Assembly (NCBI RefSeq): GCF_963678975.1 | Contig: NC_089281.1 | Coordinates: forward strand, 29,377,616 to 29,441,615 | DNA length: 64,000 nucleotides | Source: Dysidea avara | Taxonomy: Eukaryota; Porifera; Demospongiae; Dictyoceratida; Dysideidae | Direction of reading: 5' to 3' | In this document: positions 53,601 through 64,000 of the stretch, piece by piece | Numbering within the stretch: the first letter of the stretch is position 1 | How the letters are laid out: each line of letters opens with the position of its first letter | Translations under genes and position numbers: made by a program | Notes under the pieces: model-generated | Told to the model about the DNA's origin: nothing | Databases searched by the model: none | The model's input: the letters and a program-made list of their open reading frames with translations, nothing else

Positions 53601-56600
53601 CTACAAACAAGCTGTGTTGCTGCTGGTGTACCTGCATGTAATACAATACCAACTCAAAGTTACACTGTAACAGTCAACTTTGCAGTGGTAAGAAACTGTG
53701 TATAGTAATCAGTTATTCTACTAGCTGTAGAATACTAGTTTGGAAAAAAGTTAATGAAATTGTAGCTGTACCATGCGATAGCAAATAAACACTTTGCATA
53801 CCATTTTAATAGCAGCTGAAGTCTTTGAAAGTAGCTGCAATAGTTTAGCATCAATGATTGTAACCTGACGCATGTTTGTGAAGGTGTTGGAATAACAGCA
53901 GTTTCAAGTGACTTTTATAAACATTTATGTCATACAATACTTTAATCAGTAGCTCACCAAGTAATTATAATTTAGACTTTTCTAAAAAGAGGCCCCTTCT
54001 GGATCTGTCTCCTTTTTCCTTTTGATTTCTACTTGATATGGTCACTATAATGAAGTGGTCTTATTAATGAGATCATGAAGTACACCTTGGACCTACTTGA
54101 CATGGTCACCACAACAAGGTAATCTGATTAGAGAGGTAGTTAGCAAGCTCCCACTTTAAGCATAATATACTTTTGTTATGCAATTTCCTCCACTTTATTG
54201 CTGAGATACCATAGTTTTTCAACATGTCTGTTGGGCACGTGACCAGATTTTACAAAACCAATCCAAATAATTACTGTATTGTCAAGCAATTCAGTGTAGT
54301 CTTCAAGGTTGTCACATCAATCTACGTAAAGTCATTGGACCAGCTTCTTACAACAAACGCTTTACAGGTTGATGATGTCACTTCAGTGTTGGATAGACTT
54401 GTGGTCATTGAAGGTCTTAAAGAACAAGTCCTTGAGGTTAGCCAATGACACTTAGTTGTATGGCTGTCTACTGTGTTCTCAGGCCAATGCTACTTTCTAT
54501 AGTATTCCTTGTGACATCAAGAACCAAATACAAGGCCCGGCAGAGGGTTAGGCCTTTTAGTGTATTGCTAACTTTTACATGTGCATTTAGAAATAATAAA
54601 TCAAGCAAATATCTTTCGGGACATTGTTAGAAGCATTGCAAATGATATAGAACGAGAAGTGAGAAATGTAAGTTGGATATGTTATAGTGGTTTGTAATGG
54701 ACACTAGTGACACACTGATGAGACACTCTCATATGCTTGTTCAAATTATGGCTAATAGCACGATCCAATGGTTTAATTACCTGCTGTTCTACATATTTTA
54801 TAAATTAGTCCTTGTAAACTTTTTAAAATTTAGAAAAGTTTTGCTGCATAGTTGTAATCCATGTTCATGATACTCTTGGCACACAAACTGTGTGCATTTT
54901 ATAACCATCTTTGTTAGATTATCAATGAAGAGAGGTTTGTTGGAGATATTAGGACACAGTCAAGCGATATTCAAGAGGAACTTGACAAGTATGATACCCC
55001 ACGGTGAGTAAGAATAGCTCAAGATGAAAATGTTGATAACCAATGATCAAATCAACAGCTATGCCATCAGTGTTACGATATGCTCACTAACATTAATTGT
55101 AATAATAATATTAATTGTGGGATTGCTACTGGGAGCCGTTGGGTTCAGAAGAACTACTGAACCATCTGATAGAACACAATCATCACACTATGGTGGAATA
55201 ACCTTGATATATTGGTAATTGCAGATTAAGAAGCTGTTGGTTTTATACTGTTAACATTACAGTGGAGTTCCTCTTATGTTTATATTTGCTGTTATCCTCT
55301 TATTGTTGACGTCAATTACATTCTTCTTGGGAGCCAACATGCTCAAAGTTTGCTACTCTATTTCAGAAGATCCTCCAAATGATGACATCCCCAGCTATGA
55401 GCTATACTCAAGGGTAAAATACTATTAGCTGCTTATATACATTAGATCAAAAATCAATGATGGGCACCCTTGTATTATCTGTACAGAGATGCTTTATAGT
55501 GTGGAACAAAAAGTAGTGTAATTTTCATGCATACATAACTCCGAGTCTATGCTATCCAATTAGAATGAAACAGTTCAGTAGAGTTGCCAGGTTGATAGGG
55601 CAGTCCATGGCCACATGCCAAATTGTTCCAGCCATTCCCGAGCTATGCTCCACTGAAATGTTTCTTAGCTTTTCTTTTCACACACTTTGCAACAACTGTC
55701 ATGAAATGTAGTTGCACCATCTGTTTGTGCTATGCTTTGGTACACATAAAGTGGAATTCCTGTACTAAGTTTGTGCAAATCTGATAAATATTCATGGACA
55801 TGGCCGTAAAGTGACTTCTAAAACCATGTAACAAGCCACCCCCTAATAGAGTGATAAAAAATATAATCATGGTTGCTAACTTGTAAGCAACAAAGTATTT
55901 CAAATAAATTTTTTTTAAAAAGTAGAAGTACAAAGCAAGTCTCAAAGAGTGATACAAAACAACTAAGCTGTGAAAAAATAAAGTGGCTCTCAAAAAGCAG
56001 GGTCAAAAAGTTGTGAAAGCAAATTTAAGGTGGTGGCCAAGGAATAGTTTCAGCGATGTTAATAAATTAACATGCACCATAGCAACTTTTTTCCATCTTT
56101 GAAGTTGAATTTTTTCTGAAACCTGTATCCTTTTCACTTTTTCACAGCTTCTGATATAGGTTAACATTTGAAAAAGTAAGCAGTACGTTATCTGACTTTG
56201 ATAAAATTTCTTTTCAGAATCCTACACACATGCATTGTATGTAGTTGCTCGCAAAGAACTAAAAGAGTATAATTGTTTGAGCTATATATATAGATTTACT
56301 TAATTGATTTGAAATAAATAATACCTTTTAATTGACCAACTTGTATATACTAAATGTATGCTTATCACACTTTCTAGATTGTAGACAATAGTGACCTATG
56401 GGGTGGATATTTACTGGGTTGTTATATATTGGATGATAGCAGAATACCATTGACTGTGACTGATATGTTGAAGTGAGTTGGAGAATGTGTTGGTCATATT
56501 TTAAAGTTGTTTGTTTGTTATAGTGGGTGTAGAGCTAATCAAGCTGTTTATGAAGTAGCTCGACTCAGACTGAGACGAGGTCTTAATTTAGATGGTGTTA

Positions 56601-58561
56601 TCAATATTACTAATGTGAGTGAAGGTGCATGCTGTTGTGTGTTATCTATAGTTGCTCATTATTCTGAAGTAAACTATAGTCCACAGTGTAAACACCTATG
56701 CCTTGTTAAAGTATTACTGGTTATCATAAGCCACTTGTGTACTGCTTGATGGTATACTCATTATCTAGTTTATGCCATCATTATTACTGTGCATCTCATT
56801 TCACACAGTATCTTTCTCATCATTTGTGCCTTATAATCAGTTACAGTATGCAATCTTGTTGTGTAGCAAATTCCTAACTTGGATGGACTATTTGATGATT
56901 TGCGAGGACAGATCAACTTTGATCTTGATCAGATCCTAACTCCAGAGGCACGCAACAGTATCACTTCCTTCACTAACGCAGGACTACAAGCCATTGACTA
57001 TGCCACATACATCACTCAGATCACATCTCAAATAAGTACACTAACTGTTGATAGTACTATTAGTACACTGGTAACAGTACGTAATGGATTAGTAATAGCA
57101 GGTCAGGTGAGTATTAGAAGGGAACTTTTGACTGAGAGTTCCTAGATTTTGTCATACTGTATTTACTTGGTTAAACGTCACTTCACACCTTCCACACTCA
57201 AGTGGTGCGGTGATCAATTTTGAAAATAAGGACTTCATCATTTTTTTCGAGCATCAAGTTATGGTCAAATCCAAATAGTCGCCACATCAATACCACAGCG
57301 TTTAACCAAGTGCATGTGTTCCTTGTACAGTAACAGACTAACACTTATACCCAATGTAGACTGCCTTAGCTGATGACACTCAGGATATTATTGATGAAAT
57401 TATCAGGATAAATCAAACTACAATTACTGAAATCAACAACTGTACTGTGAGTTACTACATGACTTTGATCTTGTATACTAGTAACCATAACTGGTGTGTA
57501 TTTTAGCAACTTCTTGAACAACAGATAATAATGTTAAATGAAACTGCAGTAGAGTTAAGTGTAAGTTTTTGACATCAACTTCATAATAATATAATAATAC
57601 CATAATGATAATTATATACTTGCCATATCTCTCTATAGGAAAGAGTTCAGGAAATACTTGTTAATGCTAATGCAACTGTTGCTGAGCTAAATGGACCAAA
57701 TGGTACTCAACTTGTGCTAAATGTAAGTTTATACATTTGTGAACAAGTTTATTATATGACATGTAACAGCGGACTGAAATAGTGCTCAACCGTGTCATCA
57801 CTTTTGCAACTGATTTTGCCAACTGGGCTATAGACAATGTGAGTATGCTCATGGCTATTACCATAGTACAGAATTGTTGTGTTGTTAGTTGGAGAATGAG
57901 ATTGGAAGATGTCAACCACTCTATGCCGCATATAGTAATCTTTATTATGAAGCATGTAAAGACGCAGTGGATGGAATAGTATGTGACTAGTTGTCCAGGG
58001 ATATTGCATATTACTACCATCATCTCACTTAGAATGCATTCTGGCTGGCTATTGGATGGTGTGTCTTGTTCTTCATTCCATCATTGGTGTTTTCAGTTTG
58101 GTTGTCACACTACTTGAGACGCACGGAAGGACCACAATATTTAACTGTTGTTCCATATGATCAAGTTGACAGCCCTGGCCAGGAGACCTCTTACTTTCAG
58201 TAAGTTTTTATTTTTTCAAAAGTGGTACCTCTCTTGCAAGACCATTCCTTCACTTTGAGCATGTTGATTAGTGCATGCTTTATAAGTTTGCAATGATCAC
58301 ATCTAAGAGTGTCCACAGGTCTAGTTGTAGTAATTGGCAAGAGAAAAGTTGTAGCTAAAAGTCAATGAGCAAATGTACATTGATTGCACAGTCACTCCTG
58401 TTAGGATTTTGTTGTAATGTTTTATTATATGAAAAATAGTCTTTGGCCGAGTGCAAGGAGTATAAAGCAATCAAACAACCAATCACCAAATTTTAAACAA
58501 TATGTCAAAATGTTGCTCTTATCCCATGATTTTTCTTTTGTCTAGACTGAAAGAAGTATAA
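47684..58561 (+). CDS. PROM: Prominin-like pentaspan glycoprotein, gene 2
   Basis: Tandem paralogue of gene 1 with the same 23 exons and phases: 47684-47999, 50159-50277, 52079-52284, 52355-52475, 52523-52586, 53335-53424, 53485-53687, 54368-54436, 54483-54546, 54591-54667, 54918-55003, 55059-55214, 55263-55413, 56378-56472, 56524-56614, 56867-57106, 57360-57446, 57507-57560, 57639-57722, 57770-57838, 57889-57978, 58033-58199 and 58546-58561; about 904 aa. An ATG at 47675 is in frame too; 47684 aligns with gene 1. Signal peptide MKVLWACLVALCSCSLGLVD, TM1 APILVVTCLGPVFALLFIIV, CCFCCCRLCGKCGG, TM3 LIVIIILIVGLLLGAVG and TM5 AIGWCVLFFIPSLVFSVWL are all present. The cytoplasmic tail differs most (EGPQYLTVVPYDQVDSPGQE, ending QLKEV). 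Exon 1 is 9 bp longer, exon 7 is 3 bp shorter and exon 16 is 3 bp longer than in gene 1. No lesion seen; likely functional. Confidence 0.92.
48080..50060 (+). mobile_element. LINE with long open reverse-transcriptase frame (CR1/jockey/L2-like)
   Basis: From about 48245 to the stop at 49882-49884 the frame shows a full RT domain: AMGPDGIPPIVL, IVPIFKSGDPTSVKNYRPIS, NQSTTQQLLLFLHNAF, the catalytic YLDISKAFDSVSH, SGVPQGSILGPLLFIMFMND, the catalytic LLFADDTK, KGLGVTLSDNLEWKTH and LEHLQRRTTKYILNDY, then the C-terminal domain. Another frame at about 48120-48245 reads CSVYYDSISANSDSAKASLF and continues the family alignment, so one frameshift lies near 48245 and the apparent start at 48160 is not native. 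The endonuclease domain is absent (5' truncation). The tail is (TAAA)n near 50040-50060. It sits in intron 1 of prominin gene 2, same strand. Confidence 0.9.
50400..50610 (+). repeat. Imperfect repeats of ATGTGGAGCCACGCCCACTT
   Basis: Three copies of the word ATGTGGAGCCACRCCCACTT, or close variants, at about 50420, 50468 and 50587 within intron 2 of prominin gene 2. Confidence 0.55.
50845..50950 (-). mobile_element. tRNA-derived SINE head
   Basis: In minus: CGGTAGCACAGTGGTTAGC (box A) and CCAGGGTTCAAGCCCCGG (box B) at tRNA spacing, followed by GTTGTTGTTGT and T-runs. A CCA end and clear cloverleaf are not seen, so a SINE is favoured over a tRNA gene. Confidence 0.6.
51430..52030 (+). repeat. 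Copy of the SINE-like tail, split by a MITE
   Basis: Flanks match 38709-38820: GCCCCTAGGAGAATTAGCCT and TCCTAGCACTTGAGTAGTG at the left, TGGGTAGGCATGCATGACCA at the right. Confidence 0.7.
51496..51973. mobile_element. MITE with CCAGGAGC ends, 5 bp target duplication
   Basis: Left CCAGGAGCACATCGAATCCT, GGAGCATGTAACTCCGTACA and GCGAAATTCAAACATGGCG; right inverted ATGTTTGAATTTCGCTCTGT, ACGAAGTTACATGCTGCC and GCGCTCCTGG. TAGTG occurs at both borders, and the unoccupied site is seen in the paralogous repeat at 38764 (GAGTAGTGTACAGG). Confidence 0.88.
54030..54120. repeat. Diverged unit of the 75 bp repeat
   Basis: GGTCACTATAATGAAGTGGT, CTTATTAATGAGATCATGAA and GTACACCTTGG recall 6630-6890. Confidence 0.7.
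55480..55830 (+). repeat. Weak copy of dispersed repeat family A
   Basis: Carries CATACATAACTCCGAGTCTA, CACATGCCAAATTGTTCCAG and TCACACACTTTGCAACAACT, similar in order to 36650-36960. Confidence 0.45.
55930..56065 (+). mobile_element. Half copy of MITE family B
   Basis: AAAACAACTAAGCTGTGAAA, AAAGTTGTGAAAGC and AAGGTGGTGGCCAAGGAATA match one arm of 26107-26464; the second arm is missing. Confidence 0.65.
57174..57312. mobile_element. Small MITE with ACTTGGTTAAACG ends
   Basis: Inverted ends ACTTGGTTAAACG and CGTTTAACCAAGT around a core with TTGAAAATAAGGACTTCA; the core resembles 7060-7250. In intron 16 of prominin gene 2. Confidence 0.78.
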
Positions 58562-60372
58562 CAATGATGTCAATCAAGGTTGTGATGTCATTTTTCAAAT
58601 TGATCAATGACCTGTTCAGGAATTAATATAACTAATGCAGAATATATTTCACCTGTTTTAATGTATTTTATTGCATTTAATATGGACCTAATCAATCACA
58701 CATGGGAATACTGTTGCATTCATGACAATAAACAAATCACATTTGTGACCTGATCTTGGAAACCTACCTTTTTGGCACATTGGTTAGTTTCAGTTCTATT
58801 TTATAGTTTAAATGAATTACTGGGCATTCATCTATCTTGTGTTGAAATTTTAGCTTAATACCTTTGAGATATGGCCAATTTACTGTCCTGTACATTGCAA
58901 ACTAACTTTTACTGCATTGAGTACTGTGAGTGATTAAGGGTGACAAATCACTTAACTTTGTTTATGAATAATTCCATTCCTACCATCTAAAATACTTCGA
59001 AAAAGATTTCTGATGGTTTAATGAAATATTCTTGGTGCTTTTCTACAATTAAATATTGGAAAATAGTGTGCGCAGTTATGTTTGGTGTATGACATTAGCA
59101 GAGGTAAACTTCTGTAATTTCAATTACTTACACTGCCCCTTAGCTAGAGTCAAATTCATTAAAATTTAGAATTGCACTGTGTCTTCTTCACTGTCAGTAG
59201 ATACTGTCACTAAAGGGGTTATTACCAAAATGGAAAATCTATCAAATGGTTGAGCCTAATTATACTACCCGTACTATTCTAGACATTTACTGCCCATTTC
59301 TCAAGTGTCTCGGCAGGCAAAATCAAGCCTCTTGTGTATTAGTGATTATCATGGGAACTAAGATTATAGAATTATGCTTAGGGGCTACTTATTTGCAAAC
59401 ACATGCAAACTATATACCAACTACTGTATCTTGTCAAAGCCTGTTCACAGTTAACATCCCTTCCAATGCTGATCACTTTTACTCACAGGCAAAGAAATTA
59501 GCAGCATCTGATGACATCTGATGAATCTCGTACCATGATAAACATTTTCAGTACACTATCTGTTCAGGGTAAACTGAAGGACTCTATGTCACTAGAGTCC
59601 TGTTATGCATGAGACCTGGAATAGATTGTTGCTTGTATGCAACCTAGGCCAATTCTCCTTTATTCTCTGTGCTGCCTCTGGCACCCTACCCACAGCAGTC
59701 AATGTGGAGGCAAATTATACATTATGTGGTTGCACTCAGCTTACCACTGCTCATGCTTTGAGTGGCTGTCTCAGTGCCTTGCCACAGGACCGCTTCACAT
59801 ATCATCATAACAAAGTTGTACACTGTTTGACTACTGAATTTTCTACTGAACTAAGCATGGTCTCAGTTTACAGGAATGTATGCAAGTGACTCTCCACAAG
59901 CAACAGTTCCTCCTTCTCTCCTTACTATCCCATATTGTCCAGATATTGCTCTTTACAATGAGAGAAGCAACTTAGTAGCCTTGTTATAGCTGACATGTCC
60001 TTTAGATTTGGTAGAACATCGCAAGTCTCCCAGGGATCAAAAACAAATGAAGAGAGAACACCAAGAACTGCCATCAATTTTTTTATGATACAATTGACTA
60101 AGTGTTATAGGTCACTTGTCATAGTGTCAGCTGTGTTAACTATATTCAAAACATGAATTTTTGACGTGGCAGCTGCTGTTTCAATCTAGCTACATACATA
60201 GATTTTTTTGGCTCACAGTAGTTGGCAGGTCTGTTCTTCCCTAGTGGTGCACACATGTACAGCAACCAAAAACACATTATAACAGCCAACAAAAAAAACC
60301 AAGCAAAAAATTGTACATTAATTCTTTGTATTTGCTTTGTGTGTGTGCATGTTTATTATTGGTGTAGTTTAG
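58562..60372. other. Spacer between prominin gene 2 and the decayed third copy
   Basis: No prominin exons 1-9 were found here. Apart from the LINE-like fragment at 59600-59885, only short frames such as 59246-59521, which I do not recognise. Confidence 0.6.
59600..59885 (+). mobile_element. Decayed LINE C-terminal fragment (zinc-knuckle region)
   Basis: The frame reads CAASGTLPTAVNVEANYTLC, GCTQLTTAHALSGCLSALPQ, then DRFTYHHNKVVHCLTTEF: the C.C-H-C knuckle and following R..RH.-like stretch found after the RT in LINEs of the restriction-like endonuclease type. Short and isolated, with no RT core nearby. Confidence 0.5.
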
Positions 60373-62738
60373 AAATATTGGAACAAGCACAAGAATATTG
60401 GAACACTATTAGTAACATAGCACATGATATAGAACTGCAACTTGAGAGAGTATGTTGGAAACATATGCAGTAAAATTGTATTGGACACTTTAGATGTAAA
60501 GTTTTATATACTGGGGTAGACTTTTGCAAACAAAATTTTTGTCTTGATTGAAGGTAAGATCTACTTTTCCAGAGAATCTTGCTAGTCTTCCTAGTATTCC
60601 CCACATGTTGTTGTTATTGTAGTCTTGTCCTTCCTAACTAGATTCTTGATGAAGATGGGTTTATTGGAGATATTTGAGAATGGGAAAATGATGCCCAAGA
60701 TGTACTTGATAGCTATGAAATCCCACGGTGAGTGTGAGAATTAAAATCAAACTGATATTATGTAAATGATCAAATCAACAGCTACATCATCAGCATTCTG
60801 TTCTACATACTGGTCATAATCATAATAGTAATATCAACTGTTGGACTATAGTATTGAGAGTCATCACATTTAGACACAACACTGAGCCAGCACCATTTTC
60901 ACATGATAGTGGTATAGCCCTGATACACATGTAAGTGTAATATTTAACATTGTACTGTTTTATTAACTTTACAGTGGAGTTCCTAGTATATTTGTTGTTG
61001 CCTTCATCCTCTTAATTTTGGCATCGTTCTCATTCTTCTTTGGAGCAAACATTCTCAAAGTTTGTTATCCTGTTGCAGAAGATTCCCCACATGATGACAT
61101 GATCAGTTATGAAATTTTCTCAAAGGTAAAATGTTGACAGCTTTATGTATCAAGTTAACTTCACTCTGTGCTAATACAAAGTACATTTTCTCCATCACTG
61201 TCTTCTCTTATCTGGTTTCAAACTATGGTGACCCCGATCTGGGGGCTGTTGATGTGTCACCTATATCACCCAGTCTATAGTGGAATTTTCTGAGCTAATG
61301 AGTGGAGAAGGTGTAGCTATACGATCAACACCATTTCTGTACAGTCCAATTCAATCATAGAAGCATCCAGAAATGCATGGCTTAATCAGACAGATGAAGG
61401 CCATTTGTTTACATTTGGATAATATTCTAGTAAAGTGTATTATGCTTTTTCTCATAGAAAACAGACCACGGCTTAATCATAATTTATTTGAACGGTGATT
61501 TGACATCTCAGCATTACGATGTGGTGTACATGTAATTTACTAGCAATTCATTAGCAATTCATATTCGATGCAACATGCCATTCTAAAATGTTAAAGGTGT
61601 GCCCCAGGAAAATATTTTAGAAGTTCATGCAGAGGTGCCATTTTTAATGTGTTACAACTTACAAGTGGTGGTTCCATATGGGGTACTTTGAGACAATAAT
61701 AAGTCACTCTCTAGAGTTCCTATGGATACATGTACATGAAATTAACAAGGAGAAAACATCCTGACTGCCTGGCAGACTCCTGTAACGATTCAAGCATTAA
61801 TCGAATGGCTGCAAGTTCAGAAAAATGGTAGAATGACCTGTCTGTTTATAGAGTAATTATCAATGTGTATACAAGCTGTCAAAATGCTAATATGTGTGCA
61901 TACTGGTCTCATTCTATCATTTGTTTTTATCTCTCATGTGCAGATTCCAGACAATAGTGACCTATGGGGTGGATATTTACTGAGTTGTTTCATATTAGAT
62001 GATAGCAGAATACCTTTGACTGTTGCCAGTATGTTGAAGTGAGTTTAAACTTAGAAAACACTTGTTGTTATAGCTATCTGTATTCTCATTGTAGTTGGTG
62101 TAAAACTAATCAAGCTCTCTACCAAGTAACACAGCTCAGATTAAGGCGAGGTCTTAATCTTGATGACGTCACAAATATTACTAATGTGAGTAAATACACC
62201 TGCTGGTTTACTGTATTATGTCACATGAGCAGATTTATACGACCATGCATTTAAAATTAGTTGTGAAGTCCAGTAGGAATGACATAAGATTTTCATAAAA
62301 TTGCACAAAGAACTCAAGTAAAAAGAAATATTCAGTCAATCTGTTAAACTGTCTTTAGTGTTGATAAGGTTGAGATTAATGACATAATGTCTGGACACAA
62401 TGTGTTGGACTCCTATTATGGTTAAAATAGACACAAAGTGCTGTTAAACTTTTTCAGTTTACAATATCACTCACTGATCTGATTCATACTTATGGTGACT
62501 GTTTCTTTGTTCAGTGAACTGTTTTATGAACTAGAAGCTGGTGTTGACTGTAACCTAATCAGGTCCTAACCCAGGAGACACGGGATAGTCTCAAAGAATT
62601 TTCTAATGCAGGATTACAAACTATTGACTATGCCACATACATCACTCAGATCGCATCTCAAATAAGCACACTATAGTTGTTGATAGTACTATTATTATGC
62701 TGATTGGAGTACATATTGAATTATACATACGTGGAGAG
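60373..62738 (+). pseudogene. Third prominin-like copy, decayed, exons 10-16
   Basis: Homologous exons at 60373-60449 (EILEQAQEYWNTISNIAHDI), 60642-60727, 60782-60930, 60975-61125 (GVPSIFVVAFILLILASFSF, TM4), 61944-62038 (DNSDLWGGYLLSCFILDDSR), 62095-62185 (NQALYQVTQLRLRRGLNLDD) and about 62516-62738. Splice borders and phases match genes 1 and 2 for most of them. Exon 11 has an in-frame stop (GDI then TGA). Exon 12 is about 7 bp short with stops in the TM3 region. Exon 16 has stops and frameshifts. Exons 1-9 are missing upstream, and exons 17-23 are not seen before the window ends. It keeps introns, so it is a duplication relic rather than a retrocopy, and it is more diverged than genes 1 and 2 are from each other. 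Confidence 0.85.
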
Positions 62739-64000
62739 GTAAGTTTTTGGGGAACAACATTGTTAGGGGGGAGTATGCAGGGTGGCACTCCAATATATCC
62801 TGTACTCTGATCTTTGTTGTGGTCAAACTTGAAATCTAAACTTTGACCCTTGACTTTTGCTGAAAGACACACTTAACATTTGACCAAATTCTAATGTGTT
62901 TTTGTTTGAATTGTTATCCAAGGTGTATTGATTATGGTATACAGTTTATGAACTATGCTTGTCCTTTGACCAACTGCAAATTTTCAGCTTGACTTCAGGA
63001 TGATGGTTGGAGTATACAAGATATATTGTTGGAAAGTTGTTAATTTTCTGCTCACACCTCTGTTATATATTTGTCCTGTTATTTTTTCATAGCTGCACCC
63101 TTTGTTTGAGTGTATAGCTTTCAAACAGTACAGTAGTGCTGTTTAGTATGGTCCCCCGATGATGAGTGCTGCCCATAATGCTGTGGTTAAAAGCCATCAT
63201 AGAAACATCTTACCATAAATCAGGAAAAATTTGTAGTCAAAAAATTTTCATCACTGGCTGCTTTGATGCAAATTAATAAAATGACTAGTTATTTTTTAAT
63301 TACGGCGCATACAAATAATTATGACGCTATGGTAAATGAATCATACAGCCACTGCTCGAGCTACTCATCCTTTACAGATTTGTACTTTCCTGCCACTCAA
63401 AAACTAGCCTCACCTTTCTTTCACAATGGCTAGGCAGTATATTGGTTAAGTTCAATTGAGCAGTCAGAGTGACTCAAAATGCTTCTGACAAGTTACTGCA
63501 AAATCTTTAAAAATACATATTTTGAGTTTTCTATACTGACTAACTAACTTACTGTGATTTTTTCAGCCAACCATCTATATGGTAAACGGGTTTCATTTCT
63601 TCACTGTTCAAAGCTCTTACTTTATCCTCCTTTCTATCCTATTTCTTTTTCCTCTACCGTGTAGGTGTTAATCGTGTGTGCTGGATACTAGTGTCCATAA
63701 TTTCTGTATAGTGAGTTGGTTAGGTGCCTTGCACTGTCCTTTGTAACAGGTGGGACATAGCTGAAAATGAAGCACAGTGGCCACTTCATGTTTCAATAAT
63801 TGATAATCGCCATTTTTCTGTCATGCCATTCAACTTTGTTCCACTTTGTTGTGCCAATACTCCAGCATGCACCTCCATATGATCAACCAATAAGAAAGTA
63901 GCTATTTTTATGATATATGGCAGTCATGTATGAGTTCCACTCAGTATTGACATAGAAGTTGATGTGCTCTTAATGGGATAAATATGAGCATTTATAAAAC
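62739..64000. other. Window end, no gene recognised
   Basis: AT-rich with a weak third copy of the repeat at 1500-1970 / 44590-45060 around 63415-63930 (GGCAGTATATTGGTTAAG, ACAAGTTACTGCAAAA, CCTCCTTTCTATCC). No prominin exon 17-23 sequence was noticed. Confidence 0.55.

Noticed and set aside
59246-59521. 91 aa frame in the spacer after prominin gene 2
   Set aside because: No similarity to prominin or any family I recognise, and no splice signals tying it to a neighbour.

Overview
The window reads as metazoan nuclear DNA, most likely a demosponge (an Amphimedon/haplosclerid-like genome is an inference). The genes are animal genes with many introns. The DNA is AT-rich and crowded with short fold-back DNA transposons, SINE-like units, minisatellites and LINE pieces. 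Most long open frames outside the genes named here are chance frames or transposon pieces.

Layout. 1-7750 (+): a 5'-incomplete MAK16 homologue (ribosome assembly factor) of nine visible exons, with a 6.5 kb repeat-filled intron between exons 6 and 7. 7797-8088 (-): a small two-exon gene with a bHLH-like domain, tail-to-tail with MAK16 and head-to-head with the next gene. 8282-12231 (+): B4GALT7 (xylosylprotein beta-1,4-galactosyltransferase), four exons; its first intron begins exactly with a (GT)n microsatellite. 12277-12468: two decayed 5S rRNA-like sequences, head to head.

13892-28620: a 5S rRNA gene array on the minus strand in two blocks: 25 units at 13892-21298 and 9 at 26573-28620. 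In all there are 32 unsplit gene copies (two with small deletions), one copy split by a 5'-truncated LINE, and one collapsed remnant. Between the blocks lie a dispersed repeat, a 3.3 kb minisatellite of about 31 bp units, a MITE and a long palindrome that contains an inverted piece of 5S spacer.

28621-31564: low-information DNA, then a 5'-truncated LINE carrying an hAT-type MITE with an 8 bp target duplication. 31653-45836 (+) and 47684-58561 (+): two tandem prominin-like (pentaspan membrane glycoprotein) genes with the same 23-exon structure and the same intron phases, about 903 and 904 aa. 60373-62738 (+): a third, decayed prominin-like copy with exons 10-16 only. The first intron of the second gene holds a LINE with a long open reverse-transcriptase frame.

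The protein genes do not form a pathway: MAK16 is nucleolar, B4GALT7 acts in the Golgi on glycosaminoglycan linkers, and prominins shape plasma-membrane protrusions. The least explained signal is a short motif, CTCTAATAGARCAGTCA, scattered about 20 times on both strands, dense in prominin gene 1 introns and essentially absent from prominin gene 2.
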